The notes beneath the pieces were generated by a model. It had not been told where the DNA came from and made no database searches. It saw only the letters and a list, made by a program, of their open reading frames with translations. This document shows positions 34,385 to 45,000 of a DNA stretch of 64,000 nucleotides, piece by piece. Positions within the stretch are counted from its first letter, which is position 1. The number at the start of each line of letters is the position of its first letter. A program made the translations under genes and the position numbers. The stretch lies in NCBI RefSeq assembly GCF_002259415.1, contig NZ_NPFY01000011.1, positions 1 through 64,000 of the forward strand, read 5' to 3'. This DNA comes from Rhodococcus sp. 14-2470-1b (GTDB taxonomy: Bacteria; Actinomycetota; Actinomycetes; Mycobacteriales; Mycobacteriaceae).

Positions 34385-35230
34385 GTGTCGGACATGTCCA
34401 TCGATCAGGTACCTGTAGCGGGCGGGAACATCGCCGTCGAGACTCTCTCCGGCACCACCGAACCCATTCTCGTGGTGCACGGGGTCTCCAGCCAGCGCAC
34501 ACTGTGGGGTTGGCTGCACGCGGAGGCTCCGCACCTGACACTCGTCGCACCGGATCTGCGCGGGAGGGGTGACAGTGCGGACGTCACAGGCCCGTCATCA
34601 CTGGCTCAGCACGCCGAAGACCTGGACGCGGTTGTCGATGCACTGGGCCAGGATGCCGTGCACGTGTGCGGAATGTCGATGGGTGCGTTCGTGGCGGTCG
34701 AGTTCGCAGCCCGCTACCCGTCCAGAGTGAAGAGCCTCGTCCTCGTCGACGGCGGCGTGCCGGTAGGACCGCCCGAGGGTCTGACACGAGAGAACGTTGC
34801 AGCAGTGTTCGGGGACAGGATCGCTCGAACACAGCAGCAGTGGAACAGCGTCGACGACTACATCCAATTCTTGGTCTCGACGTCGTTGCCCCTACTCGAC
34901 CCAGCCGACCCGCTGTTACGTCGGTACGCCGAACACGACCTGGTCGACGGCGCCGTCCGGCTGTCGGCGGATGCAGTCGTCGCAGACGCCACGGACGTGT
35001 TCTTCGGCCACTCGAGGTTCGAGGAACTGACGGTGCCCATTCGATTCCTGCACGCGCAGTGGAGCGTCGGAGCCGATTCTCCGCCGATGTACTCACCGCA
35101 GAACATCGAGGCCGTCGACATGACCTCCGTCCGCCCGTTGGCCGGACTCGATCACGCCGGAACGATCATGACCTCGGTCGGCGCCGCCGCCGTAGGCGCA
35201 ATGATCGACGAGGCGGTGCGGGGAGGGTAA
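34385..35230 (+). CDS. Alpha/beta hydrolase
   Basis: A 281-residue hydrolase. PILVVHGVSSQRTLWGWL lies near 27, VAPDLRGRGDSADV near 54, and the nucleophile elbow HVCGMSMGAFVAVEF near 93 carries the Ser. The usual His is seen in LAGLDHAGTIMTS near 258. The GTG at 34385 or the ATG at 34394 may be the start, and neither has a strong ribosome site. It lies 40 bases after the preceding hydrolase gene and is probably part of the same operon. The substrate is unknown. Confidence 0.85.
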   Translation: MSDMSIDQVPVAGGNIAVETLSGTTEPILVVHGVSSQRTLWGWLHAEAPHLTLVAPDLRGRGDSADVTGPSSLAQHAEDLDAVVDALGQDAVHVCGMSMGAFVAVEFAARYPSRVKSLVLVDGGVPVGPPEGLTRENVAAVFGDRIARTQQQWNSVDDYIQFLVSTSLPLLDPADPLLRRYAEHDLVDGAVRLSADAVVADATDVFFGHSRFEELTVPIRFLHAQWSVGADSPPMYSPQNIEAVDMTSVRPLAGLDHAGTIMTSVGAAAVGAMIDEAVRGG

Positions 35231-35374
35231 TCGCGTGCGATGACTGAGCTCGTCGCGATACTTCTCAAGCACGTTCACGTCGGCGGGTTTGCGGAGACCT
35301 GCAACCGGGCAAGTACCTCCACAGTGAAGTAACTTCGTCACAGCGATACCTAGGCGGTTCGCGGGAGGAACACC

Positions 35375-36592
35375 ATGTCGAGATCGGATCAACGGCCCAC
35401 GCGGGTCCTCGTCACCGGCGCGAGCATCGCCGGACCCACCTTGGCATGGGGTCTGGCCAGAGCCGGATTCGACGTCACCCTTCTCGAGCGATCTCCAGCT
35501 CCGCGCGAGACCGGGCAGAACATCGACATACGCGGACTCGGGCGCGAGGTGATACGTCGGATGGGCGTCGAGAACACCATTCTGGAAAATTTGACCGGCG
35601 AGCAGGGCACGCGGTTCGTCGACCGGCACGGTACGCCCCACGCGGTGTTTCCTCGCGAGGAGGGCCAGGACGGACCGACCGCAGAGATCGAGATCCTCCG
35701 CGGACGGCTCGCACAGATTCTCGTCGACATCGTTCCCCGCGAGGTGGATCAGCGGTTCGGCGACTATGTCGTCGGTGTGGAGCAAGACTCGTCCGGTGTC
35801 GACGTCACCTTCGACGGTGGCGGCGCCGAACGCTTCGATCTTGTACTCGTCGCCGAGGGCCGTAGCTCTCGGACCCGACGCATCGTGTTCGACGACGAGA
35901 CCACGCTGCGGGATTTCGGGGTCAGCATCACGTACGGCACCATCGATCGACTACCCACCGATGTCGATACCTGGGATTGGTGCACTGCCGGCGGAGGTCG
36001 CGTCGCGACGCTGCGGCCCGACAACGAGGGCACGATACGAGCGACTCTGTCCTTCGAATCCGAGCCCTTCGGATTCGAATCCTTACCGGTGGATGCCCAA
36101 TTGCACATCCTGACGGAGCGATTCCGCGGAGCGGGCTGGCAAACCGGACGCATCCTCGACGGCTTTCACGAGCGGCCGCAAGATTTTTACACCCAGCGTA
36201 TGGAACAGGTACTCGTTTCCACGTGGAGCAAGGGCCGCGTCGCGCTCATCGGCGACGCTGCATGGGGATCCGGCCCGACCGGCATGGGCACCACACTGTC
36301 CCTCGTCGGGGCACATATCCTTACCGGCGAACTCACAGCCAACCCCGACAACCATCGAGAAGCGTTCAGCCGCTACGAGAAGCAGATGCGCGCGTACGCA
36401 GACAGCGCGCAAGGAATGCGACGAGGGAGCGCTCGGCTACTCCACCCGTCGTCGAAAATGGGTGTGAAAGCCTTGCATTCGGCATACAAGGTCGCGGCTT
36501 CGGCACCGGTACGCCGGTTCTTTCAAGCCAACCTGCTGACGCACGAGAAGCAGGTTCCGACGCTTGCGGACTATCCGCTTCTGCGCGCCTGA
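35375..36592 (+). CDS. FAD-dependent monooxygenase (PHBH/TetX-like)
   Basis: A 405-residue class A flavoprotein monooxygenase. The dinucleotide motif is VLVTGASIAGPTLAWGLARA at residues 11-30, with Ala and Ser in place of the second and third Gly. LLERSPAPRETGQNIDIRG follows near 36. The DG-type motif LVLVAEGRSSRTR lies near 157, and the second FAD motif GRVALIGDAAWGSGPTGMG near 285. Such enzymes hydroxylate aromatic or polyketide substrates with NAD(P)H and oxygen. The ATG follows GGGAGGAA. It is 27 bases from a MarR gene in the same direction, a frequent pairing. Confidence 0.9.
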   Translation: MSRSDQRPTRVLVTGASIAGPTLAWGLARAGFDVTLLERSPAPRETGQNIDIRGLGREVIRRMGVENTILENLTGEQGTRFVDRHGTPHAVFPREEGQDGPTAEIEILRGRLAQILVDIVPREVDQRFGDYVVGVEQDSSGVDVTFDGGGAERFDLVLVAEGRSSRTRRIVFDDETTLRDFGVSITYGTIDRLPTDVDTWDWCTAGGGRVATLRPDNEGTIRATLSFESEPFGFESLPVDAQLHILTERFRGAGWQTGRILDGFHERPQDFYTQRMEQVLVSTWSKGRVALIGDAAWGSGPTGMGTTLSLVGAHILTGELTANPDNHREAFSRYEKQMRAYADSAQGMRRGSARLLHPSSKMGVKALHSAYKVAASAPVRRFFQANLLTHEKQVPTLADYPLLRA

Positions 36593-36619
36593 TCACCGCC
36601 TGGCCGAAAGGATCGACCG

Positions 36620-37069
36620 ATGTCGACAGTGAGAACCGAAACGCTCGAAGCGCTTCGTCACTATGCGGTGAGCTACCAGGAGTCCGCGTATCAGCTGGCT
36701 CGCTGGATGAACCTGCCGACCAGCGACGGCAACGCGCTCGGCGAGATCATCTGGGCCGAAAACGAAGGCACACCACTGTCTCCCGCTGTGCTGTCAGCCC
36801 GGATCGGGTTGACCTCCGGGGCGACGACCGCACTGATCGATCGCCTCGAAAGGCAGGAGCTCGTGCGCCGCAGCCGGGAAAGCACCGACAGGCGAAGCGT
36901 GGCATTGCGCTCCACGCCGCTCGCGCGCGAACGAATCGACCCGTTCATACGCCGGGCATCCACCGAGCTCGAAACCGCGCTCACCGACTACGACGACACC
37001 ACACTCGTCGTCATCCGTGACTTTCTTCTCCGATTCGCCGCCGTTCTTCCCCGGGAACGACGGAGCTGA
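36620..37069 (+). CDS. MarR-family transcriptional regulator
   Basis: A 149-residue MarR regulator. The winged helix (about 40-105) includes LSPAVLSARIGLTSGATTAL, then IDRLERQELVRRSRESTDRR and SVALRSTPLARERI. It follows the FAD monooxygenase after 27 bases and probably controls it in response to an aromatic ligand (inference). It ends 1 base from the convergent membrane-protein gene stop. Confidence 0.9.
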   Translation: MSTVRTETLEALRHYAVSYQESAYQLARWMNLPTSDGNALGEIIWAENEGTPLSPAVLSARIGLTSGATTALIDRLERQELVRRSRESTDRRSVALRSTPLARERIDPFIRRASTELETALTDYDDTTLVVIRDFLLRFAAVLPRERRS

Positions 37070-37070
37070 A

Positions 37071-38159
37071 CTACACGCTGCCGTTCCGTCTCCGCTGCAG
37101 CACCATCACGCCGACGGCCGATGCGGCGACAGCGACCAACGACGTCGCCCACAGCCATGAATAGGGGGAAGTCAATGCACTGGTCAGGGGGGTGTACGCG
37201 GTCCACCCGTACTGGACGGTGATCGGTACTGCCGCTGCAAGCGGGAGCGCGGTGACGGCAATTACCGTCGCCGGAGCATTCGACGGACGCACCGACGCAT
37301 ACAACATCCCCAACGCCAACGGCACGAACACCATCCCCATGAGGAATACGCCCAACGCCTCGGCGACGACCCCGACAGCCAACAGCGCCAACGCAACCAC
37401 AGGTCGCGACCACCTCCACCCCACCCCAAGACCTGCGAGCAGAGCGGCCAGCAAGATGACGCCGGACTCGGACCCGTACACCGGAGACACCACCGACGCC
37501 AGAGTCACCAGCGCCGCGAGCACCACCATGCCCGTCGACCCGGGCAACACGAACGCCGCACCGACGAACACGACGATCATCAGCAGGGCAAGTGGCCACC
37601 GCTCGAAGAAATCGAACGACGAAGCAGCCACAATGCACGCCGGCAGCCCGAGTCCGGCGACGATGAACCGTCGTCGATCCGCAGCCGTGATCGGGTCACC
37701 TGTTTCCGCCGACTGGAAGAGGCCAGCCCAGAACGCCGCAAGCAACAGCACCGCGAAAACGCCCATCGCGACGTAGTGGGTCGTCGGTACGACCGGCTCC
37801 GGGAGGTAATCGGCATACCGCCGCGGGATCGACTCGAACATCGGTGACAACGCGAAGCCCGCGACGGTGCCGACCACCAACGCGCCCAGCGCTGCTCGGG
37901 TCCCGGCAAGTCCGGAGGCAAGACCACCGACCACCAAACCCGCAGCAACGCCCGTCACCGGTTCCGAGAACGGAACAGCCAGAATCAGAACACCCAACAC
38001 CGCAGCTGCACAAGCAGTTCTGCCACCGAGGACCATAGCCGCCGCGAAAGCCACAACCGCACACACCACACCCGACCCGACACTGCCCTCCATCGTCATT
38101 CGCAGCGCGACGACGAACACACCACTCACCGACGCCAGAACCGCGAGAGCAGGTTTCAT
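37071..38159 (-). CDS. Polytopic membrane protein, paralog of the one at 53956-55215
   Basis: A 362-residue protein with about 11 membrane segments and very little outside them. Two signatures recur in the protein encoded at 53956-55215: an ES-x2-RYADYL segment followed by a helix starting HYVAM near 110, and VQYGWTAYTPLTSALTS near 320, before the last helix. The conserved WTAYTPL loop resembles similar short motifs in actinobacterial integral membrane proteins of unknown function. There is no transporter signature. It is convergent with the MarR gene and divergent from the exported protein gene at 38271. Confidence 0.75.
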   Translation of the reverse strand: MKPALAVLASVSGVFVVALRMTMEGSVGSGVVCAVVAFAAAMVLGGRTACAAAVLGVLILAVPFSEPVTGVAAGLVVGGLASGLAGTRAALGALVVGTVAGFALSPMFESIPRRYADYLPEPVVPTTHYVAMGVFAVLLLAAFWAGLFQSAETGDPITAADRRRFIVAGLGLPACIVAASSFDFFERWPLALLMIVVFVGAAFVLPGSTGMVVLAALVTLASVVSPVYGSESGVILLAALLAGLGVGWRWSRPVVALALLAVGVVAEALGVFLMGMVFVPLALGMLYASVRPSNAPATVIAVTALPLAAAVPITVQYGWTAYTPLTSALTSPYSWLWATSLVAVAASAVGVMVLQRRRNGSV

Positions 38160-38270
38160 GCAGTGACCCTAGCGCGCCGAGCAGAAGCCCCGACGCTGCC
38201 CATTTCCCGATGTACCCGACGGTCCCTCCCTCGCACGATGACCGATACGCGCTGTTCTACGGGCTAAGCT

Positions 38271-39491
38271 TTGCTGGTGCGAGATACCCGGCGACGCGGT
38301 GGCGTGTGGATCGACGTCCTGGTCGTGGCGGCTATAGTGACCGGCGGGACGGCGATTGCCGGTGCGACCAACAACCCACAGCCCGACGCCATGGCGATAC
38401 CTGGCTGCGATGTGGTCCAGCCCGCCCAAGACGGTGTCTCCTTCGCCATCGGCACGTATGGCGGTAAATACGACAATCCTGACTATCCGTGGCTGACGGC
38501 ATCCAAGGCGACGGCGATGTCGGATGCGTTGATCGAATCACTGCCCACTGGAGTCGAACTGCAGTTCGCGGCTCCGTCGACCTCGTTGGTGTTCCAGCCG
38601 ATCGATGTTTATCCGTCCGACGCATCGCTACCGGACGGAATCACCGTCGAGGACATCAGCGGCGACAGCACGGCCTCGGGCATCGTCGAAAAATCCGGTG
38701 TCTCCGCGCGCCTGAGGGTGTCGGTCCAGGAGTGGGACCGCGGGGTACCCGCGTGTGTCGCGGAGCAGCTCGACGAACGAACTACACTCCCCGGCGGTAC
38801 CGTCGTCGACACGTCAGACGCAGTCTCTGTGCTTGACGGCGAGCCGACGCATCGCCGGTATGCAACTGCGTATTTCGCGGACACCATCGTCGGTGCAACG
38901 ATGTCGAACGACGGCGAGAATGCGGCGCTCCCACTCGAGGTCGGCGAGCTCCGAGACATCGTCTCGAATCCGGAATTACGTGTCAGCGCGACGGTGCCCG
39001 ATGGAACTCCGCTGCCGCGTCGTGACTGCGGCTCGTCACGTGAGAACCCTGTTCCGCCTCTGCCGAGGGAACAGATAGAACGCATCGGCAGCGCCCTTGC
39101 CGACCGATGGGCAAGATTTTTCCCCGACGCCCGCACAGACCGTCCGCTGAACGACCTCCTCCCCGGCAGATCCGGCAGTGGAAGTGCCTGCACCAGTGTC
39201 ACTGTCGTGACGCCGTCGGGACCGTCCGAGTTGACCGTGGACATCTCGGTCCAAGAGGGTAGCGCATGGCGTGACGCTGGGGAGTCGAGCAGCCCCAGGG
39301 TGAACGGAACAACTTTGCCCGACGGGGGTGTCGTCACCCGCTGGTCCGACGAGTTCGCCGCCGGTGCACGACCGTCCGAGTACGTGAGCGTGCTCCGGCC
39401 GTCGAACACGCGCGTGCAGTTCGGCTTCGGCGAAGGAATCGATGTCGACACGCTCGTTGCTCTCGCGTCGTCACCGGGACTGGATCTGTAG
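38271..39491 (+). CDS. Exported hypothetical protein, paralog of the one at 40638-41945
   Basis: A protein of about 406 residues with an N-terminal membrane anchor (about 12-30) and a large extracytoplasmic part. It shares IPGCD-x-V-x-P, YDNPDYPWLT..KATAMSDAL, AAPSTSLVFQP, TVVDTSD and LPDGGVVTRW-like blocks with the protein encoded at 40638-41945, so the two are paralogs. Several cysteines are conserved between them. No domain is recognised. The start is uncertain (TTG at 38271 or GTG at 38277). It points toward the propeller gene, with which it converges. Confidence 0.72.
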   Translation: MLVRDTRRRGGVWIDVLVVAAIVTGGTAIAGATNNPQPDAMAIPGCDVVQPAQDGVSFAIGTYGGKYDNPDYPWLTASKATAMSDALIESLPTGVELQFAAPSTSLVFQPIDVYPSDASLPDGITVEDISGDSTASGIVEKSGVSARLRVSVQEWDRGVPACVAEQLDERTTLPGGTVVDTSDAVSVLDGEPTHRRYATAYFADTIVGATMSNDGENAALPLEVGELRDIVSNPELRVSATVPDGTPLPRRDCGSSRENPVPPLPREQIERIGSALADRWARFFPDARTDRPLNDLLPGRSGSGSACTSVTVVTPSGPSELTVDISVQEGSAWRDAGESSSPRVNGTTLPDGGVVTRWSDEFAAGARPSEYVSVLRPSNTRVQFGFGEGIDVDTLVALASSPGLDL

Positions 39492-39543
39492 AAAGCTCCC
39501 GATCGGCATGCCGGGACAGCATGGTCCAAAAACGATCACCGTC

Positions 39544-40641
39544 TCATTCGACGAGCTTGACGATCGAGCTGGAGCTCACGAAGTACACCCCGGATTCCGC
39601 CTCCACAACCGTTCCCGACGCAGTGAACCCGTCGACATCCACTGGCAGTGACCACGCCCAGAACACATCCCCGGTTTCACGGTCAGCAGCGATGATCGAA
39701 CTGCCGTCCTGGGAGTAGACAGTCTGTCCGATCGTCTTCTCGACCGCGTACGGATCCTCCAGCTTCCATACCTCGGTGTCGGAGTCCGTGTCGAAGACTG
39801 TTGTTTGCGAACGTAATTCGAGGCTGTCGACGGCCGATCCCGTCACCGTATCGAAGAACTCGGCGTCGCTACCGAGAGTGATGACGCCCCGATCGTCGTG
39901 CACGTGTATCAATGTCGACTCGATACCGTCCCAGGTGGCGAACCCGGTGACGGGTAGAGACCAGGCGCCGGCCAACGCGTCGACGCTGCCACCGTGCAGG
40001 ACCGATTCACCGTCCTCCGGGTTGCCCTCCAGGATGAACACCGATTCGCCGTCGGACTCGATCCCGTAGGTGAACCAACCCTGCGGCAGGGGAACTCGGC
40101 GCAGGGCCCCATCCTGCGCATCGATGGCGACGATGGCCGGCACGTCCGCGTACGAATCCAGGCACACCAGTTCTCCGCGAGTGAGTCGACTTGCGCAGGT
40201 GTCGACACCTCCGGGCGACGCCGACCAGCGCACGGTGCCGTCACCGGCGTCGATTCCCAGCAACTTCGGCGAATCGAACGAGTACGTTCGTGGGTTGGGC
40301 AAGCCGACGGCGGTGATCAGCACGTCGCCACCGTCGACGACGCCGTAGAGGCTGGAATCGAACAACAGCCCCGCCGAAGGCGCACGCAAGGCTGCGAAGT
40401 CACGCCCGTACGCGGCCGACGCGTCGGTCGACCATTCCGGTGTGTGCGCGGGACCGGGCGAGGCCTCGGTGGTGGTCGCGGACTCCACTTCGCTGTACTC
40501 GGCCCAGTCGCCCACCGACGCATCGTCGGTGGGCGCATCGGGGGTGGTCCGAGTGAGGGCGACGCCCGCTGCCGCGACGGCAGCCACGGCGACCACCACT
40601 GCTACTGCGGTCCGCAGCGTGTCCTTGCGTGCTCTGCTCAC
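39544..40641 (-). CDS. PQQ-like beta-propeller protein, membrane-anchored
   Basis: A 365-residue protein with a single membrane anchor near the N-terminus (about 8-28) and a Thr/Pro/Ala-rich linker to about 75. A beta-propeller of PQQ-like repeats follows, visible in LLGIDAGDGTVRWSASPGG, AIVAIDAQDGALRRVPLP and IIAADRETGDVFWAWSLPVD. Each ends with the dipeptide and Trp pattern of these blades. It probably binds partners outside the membrane rather than acting as an enzyme. The GTG start overlaps the upstream gene stop by 4 bases, so the two exported proteins are translationally coupled. Confidence 0.78.
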   Translation of the reverse strand: MSRARKDTLRTAVAVVVAVAAVAAAGVALTRTTPDAPTDDASVGDWAEYSEVESATTTEASPGPAHTPEWSTDASAAYGRDFAALRAPSAGLLFDSSLYGVVDGGDVLITAVGLPNPRTYSFDSPKLLGIDAGDGTVRWSASPGGVDTCASRLTRGELVCLDSYADVPAIVAIDAQDGALRRVPLPQGWFTYGIESDGESVFILEGNPEDGESVLHGGSVDALAGAWSLPVTGFATWDGIESTLIHVHDDRGVITLGSDAEFFDTVTGSAVDSLELRSQTTVFDTDSDTEVWKLEDPYAVEKTIGQTVYSQDGSSIIAADRETGDVFWAWSLPVDVDGFTASGTVVEAESGVYFVSSSSIVKLVE

Positions 40642-41945
40642 GGCCACTGTCCGATCGGGGTGTTGGCGACGGCGTCGAGCACTTCCGCCGACAGAGGCTC
40701 GGGAAGCGTCAGGGGCGCTCGTCCCCCTGCGGCGATCTCGACCGTCGACCGCGCCGACACCTGCACACCGGACGGGCGAGTGACCGTCACCGATCGCGAC
40801 AACAGCCCGGTACCGTCCTCGGACGTCATCATCTGAGTGATGTCCGTGTCCAGAAACTCGACGACCGATCCGTCGGGCAGCGTTCGGAGAACCGGTAGTT
40901 GGCCGTAAAAGGATGGATCGTAAGGGTCCGGGGCAGTCGGGAGGGGTTGTCCGCCGGCAACCGACACCGCCAATCGAATGGTGCCGTCCCCGACGCCCAC
41001 GTCGGTGCAGATTCCCGACCCGAAACCGTCCGGGACCAATGATCCGATGGGGCGGTCCAACGCCGGTGCGTCCCGAATTGCCGCCCAACTCGCAGTGAAT
41101 GCTGCGTTCGCTGCATCCACGGCCTCGCGGCTCAGATCTTTCACCGTTCCGTCGCCCGGCGGATACACCGAGCAATCGACCTGGAGCACCGGGCTTTCCG
41201 CCGGAGATGGAGCCGACATCGCCAGCTCCGGTATCGAAGCAATGGCCGCAGCTTCTTGTTGCTCCAGCGGCATCGCCGGCGACGAACCGGCACTCTGATA
41301 CACGCTGACGCGCGTGCCGTCCTCGCGATAGGCGGTGGCCGAGCGTGAGTAGGTCCGCACGCCGTCGATTTCGTACCATGAGTCACCACTGTCGACGACG
41401 GTTCCGTCGGCGTCGATATCGCGCCGTTCGAGAGCGCCCGCGACACATGGGGGCACACCATCACTCGACGGCCCGACGTTGACCGACACGAACGCCGTGA
41501 CACCGTCACGCGTCAACTCCGCGTGCGCGGTGGTCATCGGATCGAACTCACTGTCGCCGAAATCGGTGACAGGAGCGAAGTTCAGCGAATTGGAGGGTGC
41601 AGCCACATCGATCTCGACGTCGGCCGGCAATGCTGCCCGCACGGCCTCGGACATCGCCGCGGCCTTGGCAGTGGTGAACCACGGGAAATCAGGATTGTCG
41701 TAGGTGCTGTCCCCTCCGAAGGAAGACGTGGCGAACAACTCGCCCTCGTCCTCCACCGGAGGTTCGACGGTGTCGCACCCCGGGATGTCCGCGGACACGT
41801 CGACCGGCGCGCTGACGAAATTCCCGGTGGTGGACGGACCGGTCTCCCCCGACGGGATGAAGCTTGCGACCACGACTCCCACCGCAACGATGGTGACGAC
41901 CACCGAAATGGTCCTGATTCGATCGAGCAGCCCGCTGTCGGTCAC
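40638..41945 (-). CDS. Exported hypothetical protein, paralog of the one at 38271-39491
   Basis: A protein of about 435 residues with one membrane anchor (about 11-30, ISVVVTIVAVGVVVASF) and a long extracytoplasmic domain. IPGCDTVEPPVEDEG, YDNPDFPWFTTAKAAAMSEA, AAPSNSLNFAPV, GTVVDSGDSWYEI and LPDGSVVEFLDTDI parallel the protein encoded at 38271. No known domain is recognised. The GTG at 41945 is the best start, since the longer frame to 42164 is Arg/Cys-rich. It is coupled to the propeller gene by a GTGA overlap. Confidence 0.72.
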   Translation of the reverse strand: MTDSGLLDRIRTISVVVTIVAVGVVVASFIPSGETGPSTTGNFVSAPVDVSADIPGCDTVEPPVEDEGELFATSSFGGDSTYDNPDFPWFTTAKAAAMSEAVRAALPADVEIDVAAPSNSLNFAPVTDFGDSEFDPMTTAHAELTRDGVTAFVSVNVGPSSDGVPPCVAGALERRDIDADGTVVDSGDSWYEIDGVRTYSRSATAYREDGTRVSVYQSAGSSPAMPLEQQEAAAIASIPELAMSAPSPAESPVLQVDCSVYPPGDGTVKDLSREAVDAANAAFTASWAAIRDAPALDRPIGSLVPDGFGSGICTDVGVGDGTIRLAVSVAGGQPLPTAPDPYDPSFYGQLPVLRTLPDGSVVEFLDTDITQMMTSEDGTGLLSRSVTVTRPSGVQVSARSTVEIAAGGRAPLTLPEPLSAEVLDAVANTPIGQWP

Positions 41946-42081
41946 CGTATGACAGTACCGACCAGTGCTACCGCGACACCGAGCGTGGTCCCACCACATC
42001 GCTCCCCCACGATGGCCTCGAGCGTTGCCCCGACGCACGGCGCCGGAGACCTTCGCAGCACAGTGTGTCCACGCGTTTCCG

Positions 42082-45000
42082 TCACGGACCCTGCAAGTCC
42101 GGTTCATCGCCGGTGATCGGCTCGTACGCGAGAGTCGACACATCGCGGAGCAACTCGGACGCATCGACCATCCCGATGTTCGGGTTGGTGACGAATGCCT
42201 GGACTATCTTCTGCTCGGCCCACATAGCCGGGCTCGCCACGTTGAATCCAGGGAAAGCCAGGATGACAGCGACCGTGTCCTCGTCGACTCGCTTGCTGAT
42301 AGAGATCTGCGCGCCCTTGTCCTGCGGTTCTTCGCGTTCCCACCCGAGCCGCTCCAACGCGAGCAATTGAGAAGTTGCAACCTTGGTGTTGTCCAACACC
42401 GCCAATCCCGAGGACACATCGTCGCGGAAGACGTCCCTGTCCACCTGCTCGAAAGGCTGCACCAGGTGAGCATCAGCGAAGGCAAGTCGCCACAACTCGA
42501 TCTCGACACCCATTGTGACGGGGTGGATGACGAATACGTCGTCGGCGTCGTCGATGCTCAGGTCGGACCCATCCCGACGCACTGCGTTCCGTGAGGCCGA
42601 GAAAGCGAACTGGTCGCCGCTGTCGGTGGACCACACGAGCCGACCCACGATCTGCCATGCCACCGGGTGTCCGACGAGATGCCGTCGAACCTGCCCGTAT
42701 GTCCACCTGCGGCCGGTGACCATGGCGCGTTCGAAGCGCTGGATCAGCTCGCCGCGCGCTGCGTCGAGGTCCCGTCGCAACGTGGTGTACCGCTTGAACT
42801 CCTCAGCCGCTTCATCCGCATCGTCGGGACCTGGCCGCGGCATTCGAGCGCGCGTTTTCCCGTTGCTGTCGGTGATGGCGATCTTCAACGCATGGTCCAG
42901 CGACAACGTGAACGACCTCGACCCATAGTCGAACATCGTTGTGCCGTCGGCGTCGAGGCCCAGATCGGGAATGAGTCGGTCCGCGAGATCGGCCGGGGTG
43001 AGGGCCAGTTCGTCTGCGATCTGCCGAATCCGAGCGTCGGCTTTCGCGCGTAGAGCCGGGAACCGCAACCCCTGCGATATCGCCCAGATGTGTCCGAGCG
43101 CCGCATCGGTTCCGATTGCGGCGAGCACGTCCAACCCCGCCGCTGCTCGCCGGTGTGCGGACTGCAGCGGCCATTTCCGCACGAACGGCGCCAGACGCCG
43201 TGCAGTTTCGTCGTCTCCGACTATTCCGAGCGCGTCCAAGCACCACCGTTGCGCATCGGGACATCCAGCGCTGGACCAACGTTCGAACAGATCCCATGCA
43301 AGTGACTCGAGACTGCCGGGAGCGACGAGCGTGCGAACCACCGCAACGCCGGCATATACCTCGTCCAACTTCGACAACGCGAACATCGTGCAGATGTTCC
43401 CGACCGCCTCCGGAGGCAACGGCTCTTTACTGTCGACCAAAGTGACAGTGGGCAGCAAAGCGGGATCCAGCCATGCGGGCAAGGTAGGTGTTCGCGTCGG
43501 TAGATCGAACAGCGGGTCCGAGTCCACGAACGCGGTGACGGCAGCGGCAGCCGAGGATCCGAACTCGGTCGCTGCCGCAACCAGTGCGTCGCGGTGCCCA
43601 CGCTTCGCGAGCGTGCGAAGTGCTGCGAGGGCAGCTTTCCTCGCATCACTCGATCTCCCCGATGCGGCCACGACTACGACTGGCGCTGCACTGTCGATAT
43701 GCCGATCGAACCACTGCAAGGCGACCGGCCGCATGGCTTTCGAGCCGAGCCAGGTCGCCATAGTCGAAGCCACCGAAGACCCCGTCACCGGCAGCAGCAC
43801 CGATGCGCTGAACGTCGGCCTGGTTACCACCACCCGGAAGACGTAATCCACTGCGTCGTCGCCGAATCGGACCAACAGCCGCCGGAGATCGGCCTCGGGG
43901 CGAAAGATCCAGCGCGGGATCGCGGCGTCGGCAAGCAGCGGTCGTAGTAGTTCTTCTGGACCGCGCGAGATCTCGTACAACTGGTAGGCGTCGGAACCTT
44001 CCGCGACGGGACGGAGAATGTCCGACCAGGTACGACGACCGAGATACATCGGGTAGTCCGGCTCAGGTTCTGCGAAGTGGTCTCGTTCGTCCTGAAGCCA
44101 CGTGACGGTCAACGCATCGCGCGGAGCCTCCAGGTCGAGGACGGGCATGCGGGCTTGTCTACGATCACCCGTCCACGGCGGTTCGGTAAGCAGGGTCGGC
44201 ACGGGGCCCGCCTGCGGTACCGACGGCTCGTTCTCATCGCGGTCCCCGGAAAGGTCGGGGTGGAGCCGTTCGAGATCCAATTTCAGTCGTGCCGCCTTCG
44301 GGCCCGCTGTGGCACCGAGCAAACGGTGAGCGCGGAACGGCGCGGCTTCCATCGCTGCCAGGACAGCGGGCTCGACGTACTTGCGACCGAGACGTTCGAC
44401 CAGTTCGAGGAACCCGTCATCGGTGTCGAACTCGGCGAGAATCGCAGCACATCGCTTCTTGTTCTGCGAGGACAAGTTTCCGTCGAAAAGCTCTCCGACA
44501 AGTGGTTCGACGCCAGGGCCAAGGTTCGCGCAGATCGCGTGCACGAGATTCATCCGCATCCCGAGACTCCACATCGCGTCGTCGCGTGTCCTGTGCGCGT
44601 CGAGTATTCGTTCGACATCACGGGCGGAAGTGACACACGCCAGCAGCGGCATGTGGTCTTGCTCGTGATACCGAGGGAGACCCGAAGCAGCAGCCAAGTC
44701 CTCCTCGACCCAGCTGGACTCGGTCGGCAGGAGGAACGAGATCGACAGGTCACGTGCATAGCTGGCGCCTCTCAGCGTTGCCAGGACATCGACGACGCGC
44801 CGGTACTCCTCGTCCGGCAGTGCGGCGACCGCGGTCCGCACACGAGAGTGCGTGTCTCCTATGCCGAAGTTCAGCATGTCCATATCGCGGCGTCCGGTTA
44901 CCCAGATCGTCAGGACGTTACCGCGAGAACTCCGCTCCGACCTCATGTCGACCCGCATACCGGCCGCGGCGACGATCACTTCGGCAGCGAACGCTGCTCC

